From: Kalaharituber pfeilii
Taxonomy: Eukaryota > Ascomycota > Pezizomycetes > Pezizales > Pezizaceae
Length of the DNA: 64,000 nucleotides
Assembly (NCBI GenBank): GCA_015179045.1
Contig: WHUZ01000047.1
Location: forward strand, 310,001-374,000
Reading direction: 5' to 3'
Below the pieces are notes generated by a model that saw only the letters and a program-made list of their open reading frames with translations, ran no database searches and had not been told where the DNA came from. The position numbers and the translations under genes were made by a program. This document shows, in pieces, positions 46,443 through 59,400 of the stretch. Each line of letters begins with the position of its first letter. Position 1 is the first letter of the stretch.

Positions 46443-48328
46443 TGGAGCAACAATGCTTCTTACCTATTGATTTACGGCAGCATATTCATTTTTAGTCATT
46501 ATATCCTTGAATGATATCTCACATTGTACGGACCTAGGGTTACTATTTGTGGGCAGAGCCCCTTGCTATCTGCTAGTCGTTTGTTCTCTTCTGGCGAGCT
46601 TTATTAGCGAGCTTTATTATGATTCTAAATTTGTATCAGGGGCATAATTCCCAACTTTTCATTTGCATCAGTTTTGTGAGGAAGGTTATATCACTTCAGC
46701 TGTATGTTTATTTGTGTTTATTTCATCATATTTGCGATTTTGACTTAAATACTTGTACTCAACATTCTTTGACATTCAGCGTGTAGGGTTTTTTCGGTTG
46801 GGAGGTGTTATTTGCTTTCTTGATTTGATACAGTTTTTTTAGCCTTCTGTTTATTTTTATTTTTATTTCCTACGTTCTTTTTTATAACCTTTTTTTTTTT
46901 TTTCTCATTTTGTTTGCGGGTTATTCAATGGGGTTCTTGATGTCAGGTGCATGGCGCTCTGATTTGCACATGAGAATGGGGATTGGTGAATAGGAAGTTT
47001 TATCCGTCATTATGCAGAATATCTGCCATTCACCGTCCAAGCTACTAGTACCATGGAGTACACAAACTTCTGCATAATGAGTTTGATGGGCATGGCACAC
47101 TCTAAATTCCGAACGCTTGCCATCACTGTAAACCGGCAAATGCACGTGGCTGTGGTGCGGTTCCAGGATCCAGGGGCAGGGCTGGCCGATCCAGCTTGCA
47201 TATCAGTGGCACTGCAATTAACTAGTTCACACCGCAATGTGGGTTCTTTAATTCCTGACTGTTCCGGGGGCTAGAATGGCTTGATATGCATATTGGGCAT
47301 GGCAATTCAATTTGGGGCGAACTTTTCCTTGAGCGGCAGCAGCGGAACCTCTTACGAAACAGTATTATTTTTCGCAGAGGCTTCACAGTAATGTTTCATC
47401 ATTTCTTTTTTCTTGTTTAACATGTAGGCTGGGTTGCCATCTAGGGTCACGAAATAAGCAATAGGGGTGGTGGGGGGGGGGCTCCAAGCAGGATCTGGCG
47501 CAGAGCGTGGACGAATCGATGAGCGTGAGAACCCTGAAGACTATGCCCCTCCGAATCGACCGCGGGCGGCGGATACCTCACATTTGTGCTGATGGCGACA
47601 ACGGTGTGTAGTTTGATACACACCGCGAGCAGCAGCCTTGCGTGGAGCACGCAGCTGCTGGGGCAGGTTGGGCGGTGGTGGCTGGCCTTGCGGGCGATAA
47701 CAGGGGGCCGTCATAGCTTCGCACGCACGCACGCTTTGCCTTTGGCTCTGCCTTCCACCACCTCGCAGCGCCGTACTAGTACAGTGCTCCTTGTCCTGCC
47801 CATCCACCCTTCACCCTTCACCTTCGTCCCCCTCCTGTCACTCCCCCCCACCCCACGCCCTCACCATCACACCAAGCTGAGCATCCCCAAGACTAGAGCA
47901 ACCCCCCCCCCATAAGCAAAGTCCTGTACAGATTTAGAGTGCACGCAAGGGCAACACCAAGAACAAAAGAATAAAAAATTAAATTCAAAGAAAAGCAGGA
48001 AAGAAGGCTGTCTGTCTCGATCGCTCTTGCACCACCGCCCGTTGCAGTACCCGTCGTGCTCGCTTCTGCCAATTCTCACATCCCACCACCGCCTCCTCCC
48101 CACACTTTGCTACCCCCCCCCCCCCCTCCAAGTGCTGCTTCTTTTGTTTCCCACGTCAACCGTGCTAGCCCCTCCTTATCAACAACCCCCATCATCACAC
48201 CCCTCCTCAAAAGCACTACTGAACCCAACGAAAACATCAAGCCACCACTCACCGCCGTTTACTAATACTACACCCAATAATATCGCCACCGAATCAACTT
48301 CCGGGTACACCTTATACCGCAAGCTATT
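46443..48328. other. 1.9-kb intergenic between PPS1 and the PP2A gene
   Basis: T-rich 3' flank of PPS1 to about 46910, including TTTTTTATAACC and T-runs. Then ordinary sequence, and a CT/C-rich promoter-leader zone from about 47460 with short G and C homopolymers (47470-47480, 48113-48125). No gene supported. Confidence 0.5.
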
Positions 48329-49887
<1,559 letters not shown>

Positions 49888-50951
49888 ACTATAAGCACAA
49901 TGTTCTGTCGTCTTTTCCTCCCCTTACTCCAACCCACACCAGATCCAAACAGCGTTTCATTCAAGACCCCATTTTTGTGTTTTGTCCTCTCTATGTTATG
50001 TTGTGTCGTGTCGTGCCATTAAGAGACGTCCACTAGTGTACATAGAATTGATCAACATCATAATGTGTGGTCGTAGCCGCCACGCTAGTTGTTGTTTTAT
50101 TTGTGTCTAGTGCGTGTTGCTGTGGTTGACATTTTTAGATTTTGTTGGTGGCGGGTTCATAGAGTATGGGGTGGGGAGGAGGGTGGGTAAATGGGTGGTT
50201 GAAGAGGAGTTATGTAGGGTGGAGGGTGGTGGATGTGGATGAGAGGAGGGGAGGAGAGGAGGAAGGGGTTAATGAGAGCAGAGATCTAAGTTCAAAAAAG
50301 AATGCGTATGTTGTCTGTTGTATTGATGGGTGGGGCAATTTAGTAGGTTTTTAGAGGTTTTTTTTAAGCAATGAGTATGCCGGAATCTGTTTTTTCCCCA
50401 TGTTGCTGTAAGATATTGATATGACTGGTATTTTGTACGTTTTGTTTGTGGTGCTGCTTGCTGGCTGCTAGCTATTTGTGGTTCTCTAGGCTTGGTAAAC
50501 TTATGAAGCTTCTGCATATAACGCTCTCCCTGTGGCGTACGCGGATCAGGATTGCGCCTTCGGCTTTAGGGGACTAATTATATCAGGTACATAACTTGCA
50601 TATCCACTCTTACAGTATTTGCCTCTATGTTTGTGCAGCATGTGAGAAGGTTTTAATCAAAAATAAGGGACAGAAACCAGAAATTTGTTTTGTGCAGAGA
50701 AAAATACTTTTTTTTTTTTTAAATTCTAGATGAAAAAACAATAAATAACTTTGCATCTATCTATGCCCCCCTCATCCTCGCCTCCTTCGGGAGGGAAGAG
50801 GAGGAAGGGAAGAGGTCTTTTACTCCGAATCCACCGCGTCTACTTGATCACCAACCCAGCAAAACCTCATAGCGGAAAAAACTTGTGGGGGGGGGAAAGA
50901 AAGGAAAGGAAAAAGGAAACACAGCAAGAACAAAAGGAAAAAAAAAAAAGA

Positions 50952-51010
50952 AAATCTGGGACAAACGTAATAAATCTGGGACAAACGTAATGAATCTGGG
51001 ACAAACGTAA
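50952..51010. repeat. 20-bp tandem repeat, three copies
   Basis: AAATCTGGGACAAACGTAAT repeats three times in a row with one substitution in the third unit and a truncated end. It lies in convergent 3' flank DNA. Confidence 0.88.
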
Positions 51011-51214
51011 AACGGAAAACGATGGACTTTTCTTTCCTGTTCTAAGAGTGGGGGGGTATGACAAAAACCGTATCCAAAAATCCATTTGCCATTCATCATA
51101 CGGGTAGGCAAACCAAATCGTTGTGGTGATTAGTTTAAGGTGTTGAAGGTAAGAATGGATCAGGAGGGAATTAATTGACGGCAAATTGACACACACACAT
51201 ACACACACAAACAC

Positions 51215-51242
51215 AAAAAAAAAAAAAAAAAAAAAAAAAAAA
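51215..51242. repeat. A28 homopolymer
   Basis: Twenty-eight consecutive A follow a CA-rich stretch. It faces the T27 run at 51415-51441, 172 bp away, so the two are complementary. Confidence 0.8.
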
Positions 51243-51414
51243 CCGCTGTTATTTCAATAGATAGCATAAGGCTAAAATTTAAATATGGGGAATGTAGTGT
51301 ATGTGATATGTACTAGATTTCTTGAATAAAGTTCTAACAGGATGGGGATGTATGATGATGATGATGATGGGGGAGGGGGGCGGAGGAGGGGGAGGTTCTA
51401 GAAATGTAAACTGG

Positions 51415-51441
<27 letters not shown>
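51415..51441. repeat. T27 homopolymer overlapping the RIP1 stop codon
   Basis: On the RIP1 sense strand this is A27: the last two A of the TAA stop plus 25 more. It is genomic, since the gene has introns. Confidence 0.85.
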
Positions 51442-51445
<4 letters not shown>

Positions 51446-52571
51446 GATCACGAGCTTGTTATCCTCGGGGAACCTTTTACGCGGCGATGTTAGCACCCTA
51501 TGTATTTCCATCTCTCGGGGGGCAACGTACTCATACTCCGGAATCTCCAAATTCAACGGCGCCGGTCCCCTCCTGATCCTGCCTGAAATGTCATAATGCG
51601 ACCCGTGGCACGGGCAGAACCATCCACCGTAGTCTCCCGCCTCCCCGATGGGCACGCACCCAAGATGGGTGCAGATGCCGAGCATGATGAGCCACTCGGG
51701 GCGCTTGACCCTGTCTGCGTCGGCCTGGGGGTCACGCAGAGCCTCGATCTTGACGGAGTTGGCCTCCTCGATTTCGGAGGGGGTGCGGTGGCGGATAAAG
51801 ACGGGTTTGCCACGCCATTTGATGATGACCTGTGTTGGGGAAGGGGGAAGGGAGGGAGGGAGGGTTAGCTCGGGCCGAAGAGAGGGGAAGGTGGAGGGTG
51901 GTTGGGAGAAAAACTCACGTTCTTGCCCTCGGGGATGTTGGAGAGGTCAACTTCGACTTTGGCCATGGCGAGGACATCGGCGGAGGCGGACATGGTGGAT
52001 AGGAAGTCTGGATTGCAGAGTAACGGAAGTGCGTTAGCAAAAGAGTGTCCTGTATCACCTTTGGTACCGGTGTGGGGGTTAAGGTATGTGGGCATGTAGA
52101 TGCATCCGCCTGGGTAATCCAACTCCTTGGGCAGCAGCTCAATAATAGAGCTATCAGCAAGCCCACTAGCCTGGTATATCCTCCAAATATCTGAAGCGCC
52201 CTCACCCATTTTGCACACCGGGATATGCGAAACTTATCACAAGTAGACGCACCTTGAACAGTGGCCTTCGCCCCCGCCGCCGACAACACACCCATGGTAC
52301 CCGCCATAAAATACCCAAATACCTTATTTCCCATCTCATTGCTGCTGCTCTTATACTTTGAGAAATCCGGGATTGCAGTCGTGGCCCTTGCGCCCGAGGA
52401 CGTAAACGGGGACCTGTATCCGTCGTCCCAGTCCGCTGCGGTCCCGGCATGTCGGCACTGCTGATGCCTTATTGACGTTGTTACCGCTGCGGCCGTCGCA
52501 GGGGCGTTCGCGGCGGCCGTACGGGAGGAGAGCGTCCGCAGGGCGGCGGTCGAGGCTCGGAGGCACTGCAT
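51440..52571 (-). CDS. RIP1: Rieske iron-sulfur protein of the cytochrome bc1 complex
   Basis: Exons in transcript order: 52571-52253, 52007-51919, 51829-51531, 51473-51440 (246 aa). It transfers electrons from ubiquinol to cytochrome c1 in complex III of the mitochondrial inner membrane. The 2Fe-2S ligands are in [18 protein letters not shown] and [10 protein letters not shown] (box 1 CTHLGC, box 2 CPCHGSH). The N-terminal 45 residues are Arg/Ala/Ser-rich, a mitochondrial presequence; one membrane helix follows at [19 protein letters not shown]. Splicing restores [19 protein letters not shown] and [18 protein letters not shown]. The final 57-nt intron is a multiple of three with no stop, so the unspliced reading frame also stays open; the spliced tail [12 protein letters not shown] is the family end. 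The stop codon is embedded in a genomic A27 tract. Confidence 0.96.
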
Positions 52572-53158
52572 TGCTGGATTAGGTTGTATAGAACCAGGTG
52601 GGGGTTATCTTTGTGTCAGGAAATGTGGGAAGCTTGCGGGGCGCAGCAATTGACTCCTGTGCGATGTGGGAGGCGAAGGGGGAACAATGTGTGTGGGGGG
52701 AGGGAGGTAAGTTAGAGGCTGGTTGAGCAGTGTGTGTGTGGGGGGGGTATAAAGGATCGGAGCCAGATTACGGCGGGTCAACAAGTTTCACAACTTGTTC
52801 GGGTGTTTGACGCCTGCAAGGACAACTTACTAATGCCTGCAACGCCCGCCATGATTGGTCGGCTAGTGGCAACCACTTAGTCATTGCTACCAGTGGACCG
52901 ATAAGAGCTGGTATGTAAGTCATGTGATTTTTCTCATTGCTTTGCCCTAGGCTTTGCCCTGCGATTGAGCGGTTCCTGAATTTGAGCTACCAGTCGTTAG
53001 CCGGTTGGTATCTTTTTCTGCTCGCAGAATAGGGGAGTATGGAGCATCTACAGAGAGGAAGAACAATGAATATTGTACAATGCGGCAAAGAAGAATCAAG
53101 ATGGACACTAGTAATGCAAAAGTAAACCCGCGACAAGTTACAACCTGCCCAACTCTAT
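52572..53158. other. Intergenic between SHE9 3' end and RIP1 start
   Basis: A 587-bp promoter region for RIP1 with GTGTGTGTGGGG stretches near 52690 and 52730. No gene or site is identified. Confidence 0.45.
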
Positions 53159-54596
53159 CTATTTAGAATTCAGAAAAAATGCAACAACGCCGGCTCCCAC
53201 GACGGCTCCCACAGCAGCGCTTTTGACCGCTATTTTCGTGAGGTCTATACGCCGTACTGATATCACTTGCTCGCTGAATAAGCCGCTGAAATTTTCCCTG
53301 CACAATCCCGCTTTTTGTGAAAGTACGCCCTTCCGTGAAAGCTCGGCCTCTTTTTGTGCCGTACCCTCTACATCCTCTTGTTTCGTAAGCTGTTCCTCAG
53401 GAAGCTCCGTTACGTGTAGCTCCTCCCCTGCTTCCACGGGGAGTGCATCATCTTCCAGGACTTCCGTAACTTCCTCCGGTTGTAAGGGGGATATCTCATC
53501 CTGCTCCACTACCGCCTCTGCGGCTTCTACAGCCTCCTGTTGTGCAATTGGCACTCCCACATGGTCTGGCTCCGCAGTGGGATGCTCCAGCCTGAACAGA
53601 GCAGACCGCGAGCTTTCCTCCTTTATTACTTCCCTGACCTTCTCCTCGAACCCACCGACTAGCCTTCGTCTCCTCCATGGCTCCAATCCCAATTGCACGA
53701 TGACAAACAAGAACACATTGAACCCCATCAGAACCCACGTCACCCATGTGCTTGCGCTGCGGATCTTGTCACTCCAAATTTGCTCCTCGTGATAACGGGT
53801 AAGAATCTGTTTCGTCAGTAAGCTTTGTGCCTCGTCTGCGACCCGCTCCGCTTTTGCGAGTCGCTCCTGTGCAGCGACTTCTTCTTGCTCATTTGCATGG
53901 TCATTCCTGTAGAGAGAGGTGAAACGTTCGAGATCGCTGGGCGTCCATGCATGTTTGCGTTGAAGCAATTCATTGACTTCGCGCTGAGACGCAGAGCGGC
54001 GATTGATGGCTGCTTGGTAGGCTTCTTTGGCAGCGCGGACTTCTGCACGGGTTTGCCGGACATGGGCTTCTGAATAAGTTGAAACCAAATCAGTACATGT
54101 TCTTGCCTAACCGAAAAGATGGAAAAAGTGTAGTAGTGCTACCCTGCGCTTCAATTGCTCTCTTCATCTGCTCAATGCCAGAGTATCCAGTGATCTCATT
54201 CAGCCTCCTCCCGGCGACGAATAAGGCACCCTGCACATTGTTCATTGCAGCCGAGAACCGCTTTGAGAGCTCCGTCCGCCGGCTTTCCTTCTGCGATGGC
54301 AGGCTTGCAATGTCGATAAGCGGCGTGTCTGGCGATGCCGACCCAGGTTCCGTCACCGTCGGCTTCTCGGCTTTCTCTGTGCTCCTCTCGTTTTTGGGCG
54401 GCGGGCCAGTTGAGTATAGCCGACGTCGCTGCTGCTGCTGCTGCTGCGGGAGCCGCACTACAATCAATTGGCACTGGACACATACAGGGCGGACCAGCTG
54501 ACGCTGGCCTGCCGTAGATCGGAGAATGGAGGCGGCCTCGAGCAGGGTAAAGCGCCTGGACAGCAGCAGTGGCGGCCGCTGGAGCAAATGCCTCAT
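53159..54596 (-). CDS. SHE9: Mitochondrial inner-membrane protein SHE9/MDM33
   Basis: Exons in transcript order: 54596-54143 and 54070-boundary exon 54069-53159 (454 aa), joined by a 73-nt intron. The N-terminus is Leu/Arg/Gln-rich with a six-Gln run, fitting a mitochondrial presequence ending near RRRLYSTGPP. After splicing, IEAQEAHVRQTRAEVRAAKE and AINRRSASQREVNELLQRKH form the family coiled coil, and WTPSDLERFTSLYRNDHANE is the SHE9 signature. A membrane helix follows (WVTWVLMGFNVFLFVIVQLG, then LEPWRRRRLVGGFE). The C-terminal part is Glu-rich and ends in a second hydrophobic stretch (AAVGAVVGAGVVAFFLNSK). SHE9/MDM33 controls inner-membrane shape and fission in fungi. It is divergent from the HAD phosphatase. 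Confidence 0.93.
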
Positions 54597-55033
54597 GGTT
54601 GAGGGGGGCGATCAGGACAGTCGAGGGGAGCGGTCGAGATTGTCTCGGCTCACCGGGGCATGCAGTGAGAGGTGCGTTTTGCTGGTCAGGGACGGCGGGC
54701 GGCAGGGGGCGGGGAGTGGGCAGCCGGTTGGGCGACAGCAGCGCTTGGCTGACCGCACGCTGCAGCAGTGAGCTGCTCGCCCTGCGGATCCCACGTCCGC
54801 ACTTGGGGCGATGCTGCGGAAGCGGCGCTCGCTGCTGCGCTCGCCGAGCTTGGCTGCTTCCTTGCCTGCGTACGATCGCCCTGCACCGAAGTATATAAGG
54901 GACTGCCCGCCCCGCCTCGGCCCCGAGCCAGCAGCCAGTATGGTAGTAGCTTCTCTGCCCAACTAGCCCGACGATCTCTTCCTACTTGGCCACCCCTCAC
55001 ATTCTTGTCGACAGCCGAGAAAGAACCTTCAGA
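54597..55033. promoter_or_regulatory. Bidirectional promoter between SHE9 and the HAD phosphatase
   Basis: A 437-bp GC-rich interval between divergent start codons, with CTGCGG and GCTGC clusters (54760-54850). A TATATAAG element at 54892-54899 lies about 140 bp before the HAD start and could act as its TATA box. Confidence 0.55.
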
Positions 55034-56234
55034 ATGAGTCCAGCAATGGCAGATGCAACCCCTAGAGCAATTGTCTTTTCCGATTTCGATGGGACGATCA
55101 CTCTGAAAGACAGTGGGTTGCCATCTGGCATTGCATCTTTCCTCTTAATTCCTGAGCAGCAATCTGACGAATATCCATCGTTCAGGTAACGACTACTTGG
55201 TAAGGCCCCTCCGCTAAAGAAGCTATCCAATCGATAATGGAAGGACCGTAAACTGACCCGGAACCATCTCCCCAGACCGATAATATTGGTTACGGCGAGA
55301 AACGCCGCCGGGACCTCAACCTAGAGGTTCTGCACGGCAATTGGACTTTCAGGCGAGCTTGCCTCTCCCAATCTACTCCTCAACTTTCAAAGCCAAAGCC
55401 AACTCACAATGCTCATACTCCTACAGGGATGCCTTCAAGGACATGCTTGACTCCATCAAGACTCCATTCCCTGAGTGCATTGAGATTCTCCGAAAGAACA
55501 TAAAACTCGACCCTGGGTTCAAGCCATTCTACGAGTGGTGTCTCCAGGAGAACATTCCCGTCATTGTCCTCTCCTCTGGCATGGAGCCCATTATCCGTGC
55601 CCTCTTGACAGACTTGGTTGGGCCATCGGCAAAGAACCTCCAGATTATAAGTAACCAGGTTGACATTCACAATGACGGCAGCTGGAATATCGTCTTCCGT
55701 GACCCTAGGTATGCTCTCTCCGTGCTTGAAGCCGCTATGACTGCTTTTTCGTATTTGGAGAGACAGAAGCTGACTCTAAACAGTGATTTTGGGCATGATA
55801 AGTCTCTTGCTATTAAGCCTTACAACAAGGCTCCTCAAGGCGAGCGACCTACTCTCTTTTACTGCGGAGACGGTGTCTCTGATCTCTCTGCTGCCAGAGA
55901 GACCGATCTCCTCTTCGCCAAACATGGCCATGGTATGTAATTTCTTAATCATATAGCAGATAAATTGCCTGCTGACTTTCCGAGTAGACTTAATTACCTA
56001 CTGCGAGCGGGAGGGCATCCCTTTTACCGTCTTCCACACCTTTGAGGATATCCATAAGAAGGTGAAGGATGTTGTGTATGTGCTCCTTACAAGGTGTACC
56101 TTGCCACCTATGAAACTTGATTTCTAACATCCTGCAGAGAAGGAAAAACCACCACCCAGGAAGTTGCCGCAGAAGGCAAAATTATCGCCCATGCAGCCGA
56201 GGGCCTGGAAAAGGAACAAATTACTATCAAGTAG
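55034..56234 (+). CDS. HAD-superfamily phosphatase, phosphoserine-phosphatase-like (PYP1/YNL010W type)
   Basis: Seven exons: 55034-55112, 55186-55199, 55276-55352, 55427-55708, 55784-55932, 55988-56075, 56138-56234 (261 aa). HAD motif I is VFSDFDGTIT with nucleophile Asp17 and acid/base Asp19. Motif II is VIVLSSGMEP, and motif III/IV is LFYCGDGVSDLSAARETDL. Exon 2 is only 14 nt and restores DSNDYLTDNIGYG, which is a strongly conserved block in this fungal family. The third intron (55353-55426) starts with GC rather than GT and restores TFRDAFKDMLDSI. The family includes budding-yeast YNL010W, a cytosolic small-molecule phosphatase related to phosphoserine phosphatase; the exact substrate here is unknown. 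The protein ends LEKEQITIK. Confidence 0.9.
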
Positions 56235-56495
56235 ATACTTTGCTACATTGCTGCATTTCCAAATTTTCCTTTCCATTTTTGGGATTTTGTTTTTGGCCAA
56301 CTTAGATCTTAAACCAGCCTAGACCTTGTGATATAAAGGATATAAAGATATAAGATTTCAGGATTAATGTTTTCCTCTTTTGTAGACTTGTAGAAGGGGA
56401 TAATATAAATACTCTGAGTCTGGGGGTATACGTTTTGGAAAACAGAATCTCAATTTGCGATACCAATACAAATAAAAAATAATGCTTCATCACTC

Positions 56496-59400
56496 TCACC
56501 GCCTCACCTCCAATTCCACCTCATTCTCACTCTCCTCAACCGTCCCCATCCTCGCCACTCCCATCCCGCTCGCATTTCTCCTCGCCCCACTTCCATTCTC
56601 ATCCCCCTCCTCATTTCTCTCCTCATCCTCCTCATCCGAGAACATGATAATGCTACTTTCTCTACTGCTCGGCGGCCCGCGCCTCACCCCCAACCTCCAT
56701 CCCACCCACTCAACGCACCAAACAATCCACTCCCACAGCCTCTCCTGTCCCTCCTCAATCTTTATCCCGTAAATATACTCCTCCACGCCCTTATTCTCGC
56801 GGTTCTCCGCTTTGGCCTGGTATGCAAGGCAATCCTTAATCGTCACGCAACCACACAACTTACCCCTGTACTCGACAAGCACGACGCGCGGGCCGAGCTT
56901 CTTGAAGATCTCCATCACGGTCTCCAGCGGCAGGGAGGGGTGCACCGTGAGCGGCGTCGGGTCGACGAAGCGTGAAAAGTCAATGATTTGTTGTCCCGAC
57001 CCACTCCCGCTTCCTTGTACAGCAGCAGCGCCGCTCAGCACCGCCGCCGCAGGCTGCGTAATCCCGCCCCCCAGCCCGACCCCTTCCCCGCCTTCCGGCG
57101 GCGGCCCAAAGTAGCACTTCGTTGTCGGCCTTATGCTCCCTCGCTCCCTCTTCGCCCTCTCAATCCCATAAAGCATCTCCGTCCGGCCCAGGTACCCCAA
57201 CAACATCTTCCCTTCCCTATCCTGGACGACCGGGAACCCCTGGAACTTTGTTGTCTTTAAGATCCTCTCGACCTCGTGGAGCTCGAGGCCGCCGTTGGCG
57301 CACGGGAGCACGGTGAGTTCCGTGATCATGACGTGCGAGACGGGTACGCCGAACGTGTGCTCTTCCTTGGTGTCCAAGTACGGGAAGCCGTTGAACCAAA
57401 TCATGCGGTCTGCGATGCCGCCTTTTCCGAGGCGCTCGGAGACAGATTTGGTGACGCCGACGACGATCTATGCATAGGCCGAAATCGGTAAATGGTTAGT
57501 GGGTTTTTCTCTAAACGAGAGTGGAGGAGAGGGGGGGCGATGGTGGTGGAATTTTTGCGCTGGGAGAATGTAGATAGCGGAGGTTACCATTGTGGGAAGG
57601 ATATACGTCAGTGCGCCGGTGAGTTCGAACATGATGACCACGACCGCAACAGTGATGTGCATTATTCCCGAGAGGGCCGCTGCAGCACCGAGGAAGGCAT
57701 AAGTACCTGGCGTGATACACTATAATTCCCAAACAGTCCAACATTAGCACACATTCCACGCTCATTTACCCTGAACCCATTCCTCCACTACAAAACTCAA
57801 AAGGAAGGAGGAGCAAAAGATACCGGCACATCGGGCTGACACGCCGCAAAGAACCTCGAATCCGGCATCGCTTCATGGAGCGCCTGGACAAGGATTCCCA
57901 CCGCACGACCAAAGGTAGCGCCAATGGCCATCGAAGGAACAAAGATGCCGGCGGGAACTTTACACCCGTAGGAAATAATGACGAGGAAGAGCCGGATGAC
58001 GCAGGCAGTCAGGAGGGAGAAGACCATGCGCCAGCGGTTTTTGGGCCTAGCAAAGCAAACTCAGGTAAGCCGGTGTCAGGAACCCCTCAAATCACCAATT
58101 CATATATATACTAGCAACCCCCTCGACCCCCAGCAAGGCTTGACACCACTTACTCGCACAACCCATTATAATCCGCCACCCCACCCTCACACTCCCTAAA
58201 CACAATCTCCATCGTCTCCGTCATATCGATTCTCAAAAACATATTTGGGTAGCAAATCGCCGCCGTCAACATGGCCAACACCAGCACCTCCGCGATCGCG
58301 TACTGCTTCAGGTACTTTTTGCGAAACGCCTGCGCGCGCAGATTCCATTTGATGACAAACTCGCCGTACAGGCCGCCAAAGACGCCCAGCAGGATGAAGA
58401 AGACGACCTCGAAGAAGTGCCAGTCGCGGTCGTACGAGACTTGGAACATGACGAGTTGGCCGGTACGAAAGGGGTTCATGGCCTAGATTAGGTTGGCTGG
58501 TGAGTTTTGCAGAGGTGCGGGGGAGTTATGGGGAGGGGGGAGCATACGGCGAGAACAGCAGTAGCGACGAGAGCACAGAAGTAGCTTCTCCACATGGTTT
58601 TGAGGGGAAAGTGAGGTGCCATTTCCTATATTCCCAACTCCGCAATCACATCAGCCCGCAGCTCACAAAAAAAATGCCCCTTTGCATACCCAACATCGTA
58701 CCCAAGCTTCCAAGAACCCACCTCTAACGAAAAAATCACTCCCCCAATCGGACTCCCAAACGCGACCGCCACTCCCGCTGCAGCACACGCACTCAGAATC
58801 TCCCTCATCTTCGCCGCGTTCTTCCTATACTTGCCAAAGAACCTCGAAATCACGTTCCCTGTACACACCGCATAATGTACACTTGGCCCCTCCTTTCCCA
58901 CGCTCAGGCCAGAGGCAATAGCGAGCGGGAGGCCGATTGACTTGATGAGAAGCGTTTGCCAGCCAAGGAATCCCTTCATGATGAACCCGGCGATGATGCA
59001 TTTGATTTCGGAGATACCAGAACCCGCGGCGTAGGGCGCGAAGGATTTCACAAGGAAGGCGGAGGTGAAGGCCAAGAGGACCTAATATGGGAAGAGAGGG
59101 GTGGGAATCGTTAGTGGGGGGTTAGAGCTATTTGGGATGAAATGACTAGGAGGAGAATAAAAGAGAGAGAGAGCCAACCATACAGAAAATAAGATGTATA
59201 TAATATAGTTCAACAGCCCAAACGACGTCCATGTTTTCCACTCATCGCAGCCTATACATATCAAAAATTTCCCCACGGGGGAGAAAAACAAATTTCATAA
59301 ACCATCCCATCTATATATATCTCTCACTTTTCGAAGGAGTAGGAGGAGGAGGAGGAGGAGGGGGCGAGGAGAGGTTGGGGGTGGGGGTGATCGAGCAGGT

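Larger units (their letters stand above)
49888..51439. other. 1.55-kb convergent intergenic between PP2A and RIP1
   Basis: 3' flanks of two converging genes. Contents: G-rich stretch (50165-50265), A-tracts, a 20-bp tandem repeat (50952-51010), CACACA then A28 (51183-51242), an ATG repeat (51349-51368) and T27 (51415-51441) that runs into the RIP1 stop codon. No gene seen. Confidence 0.55.
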
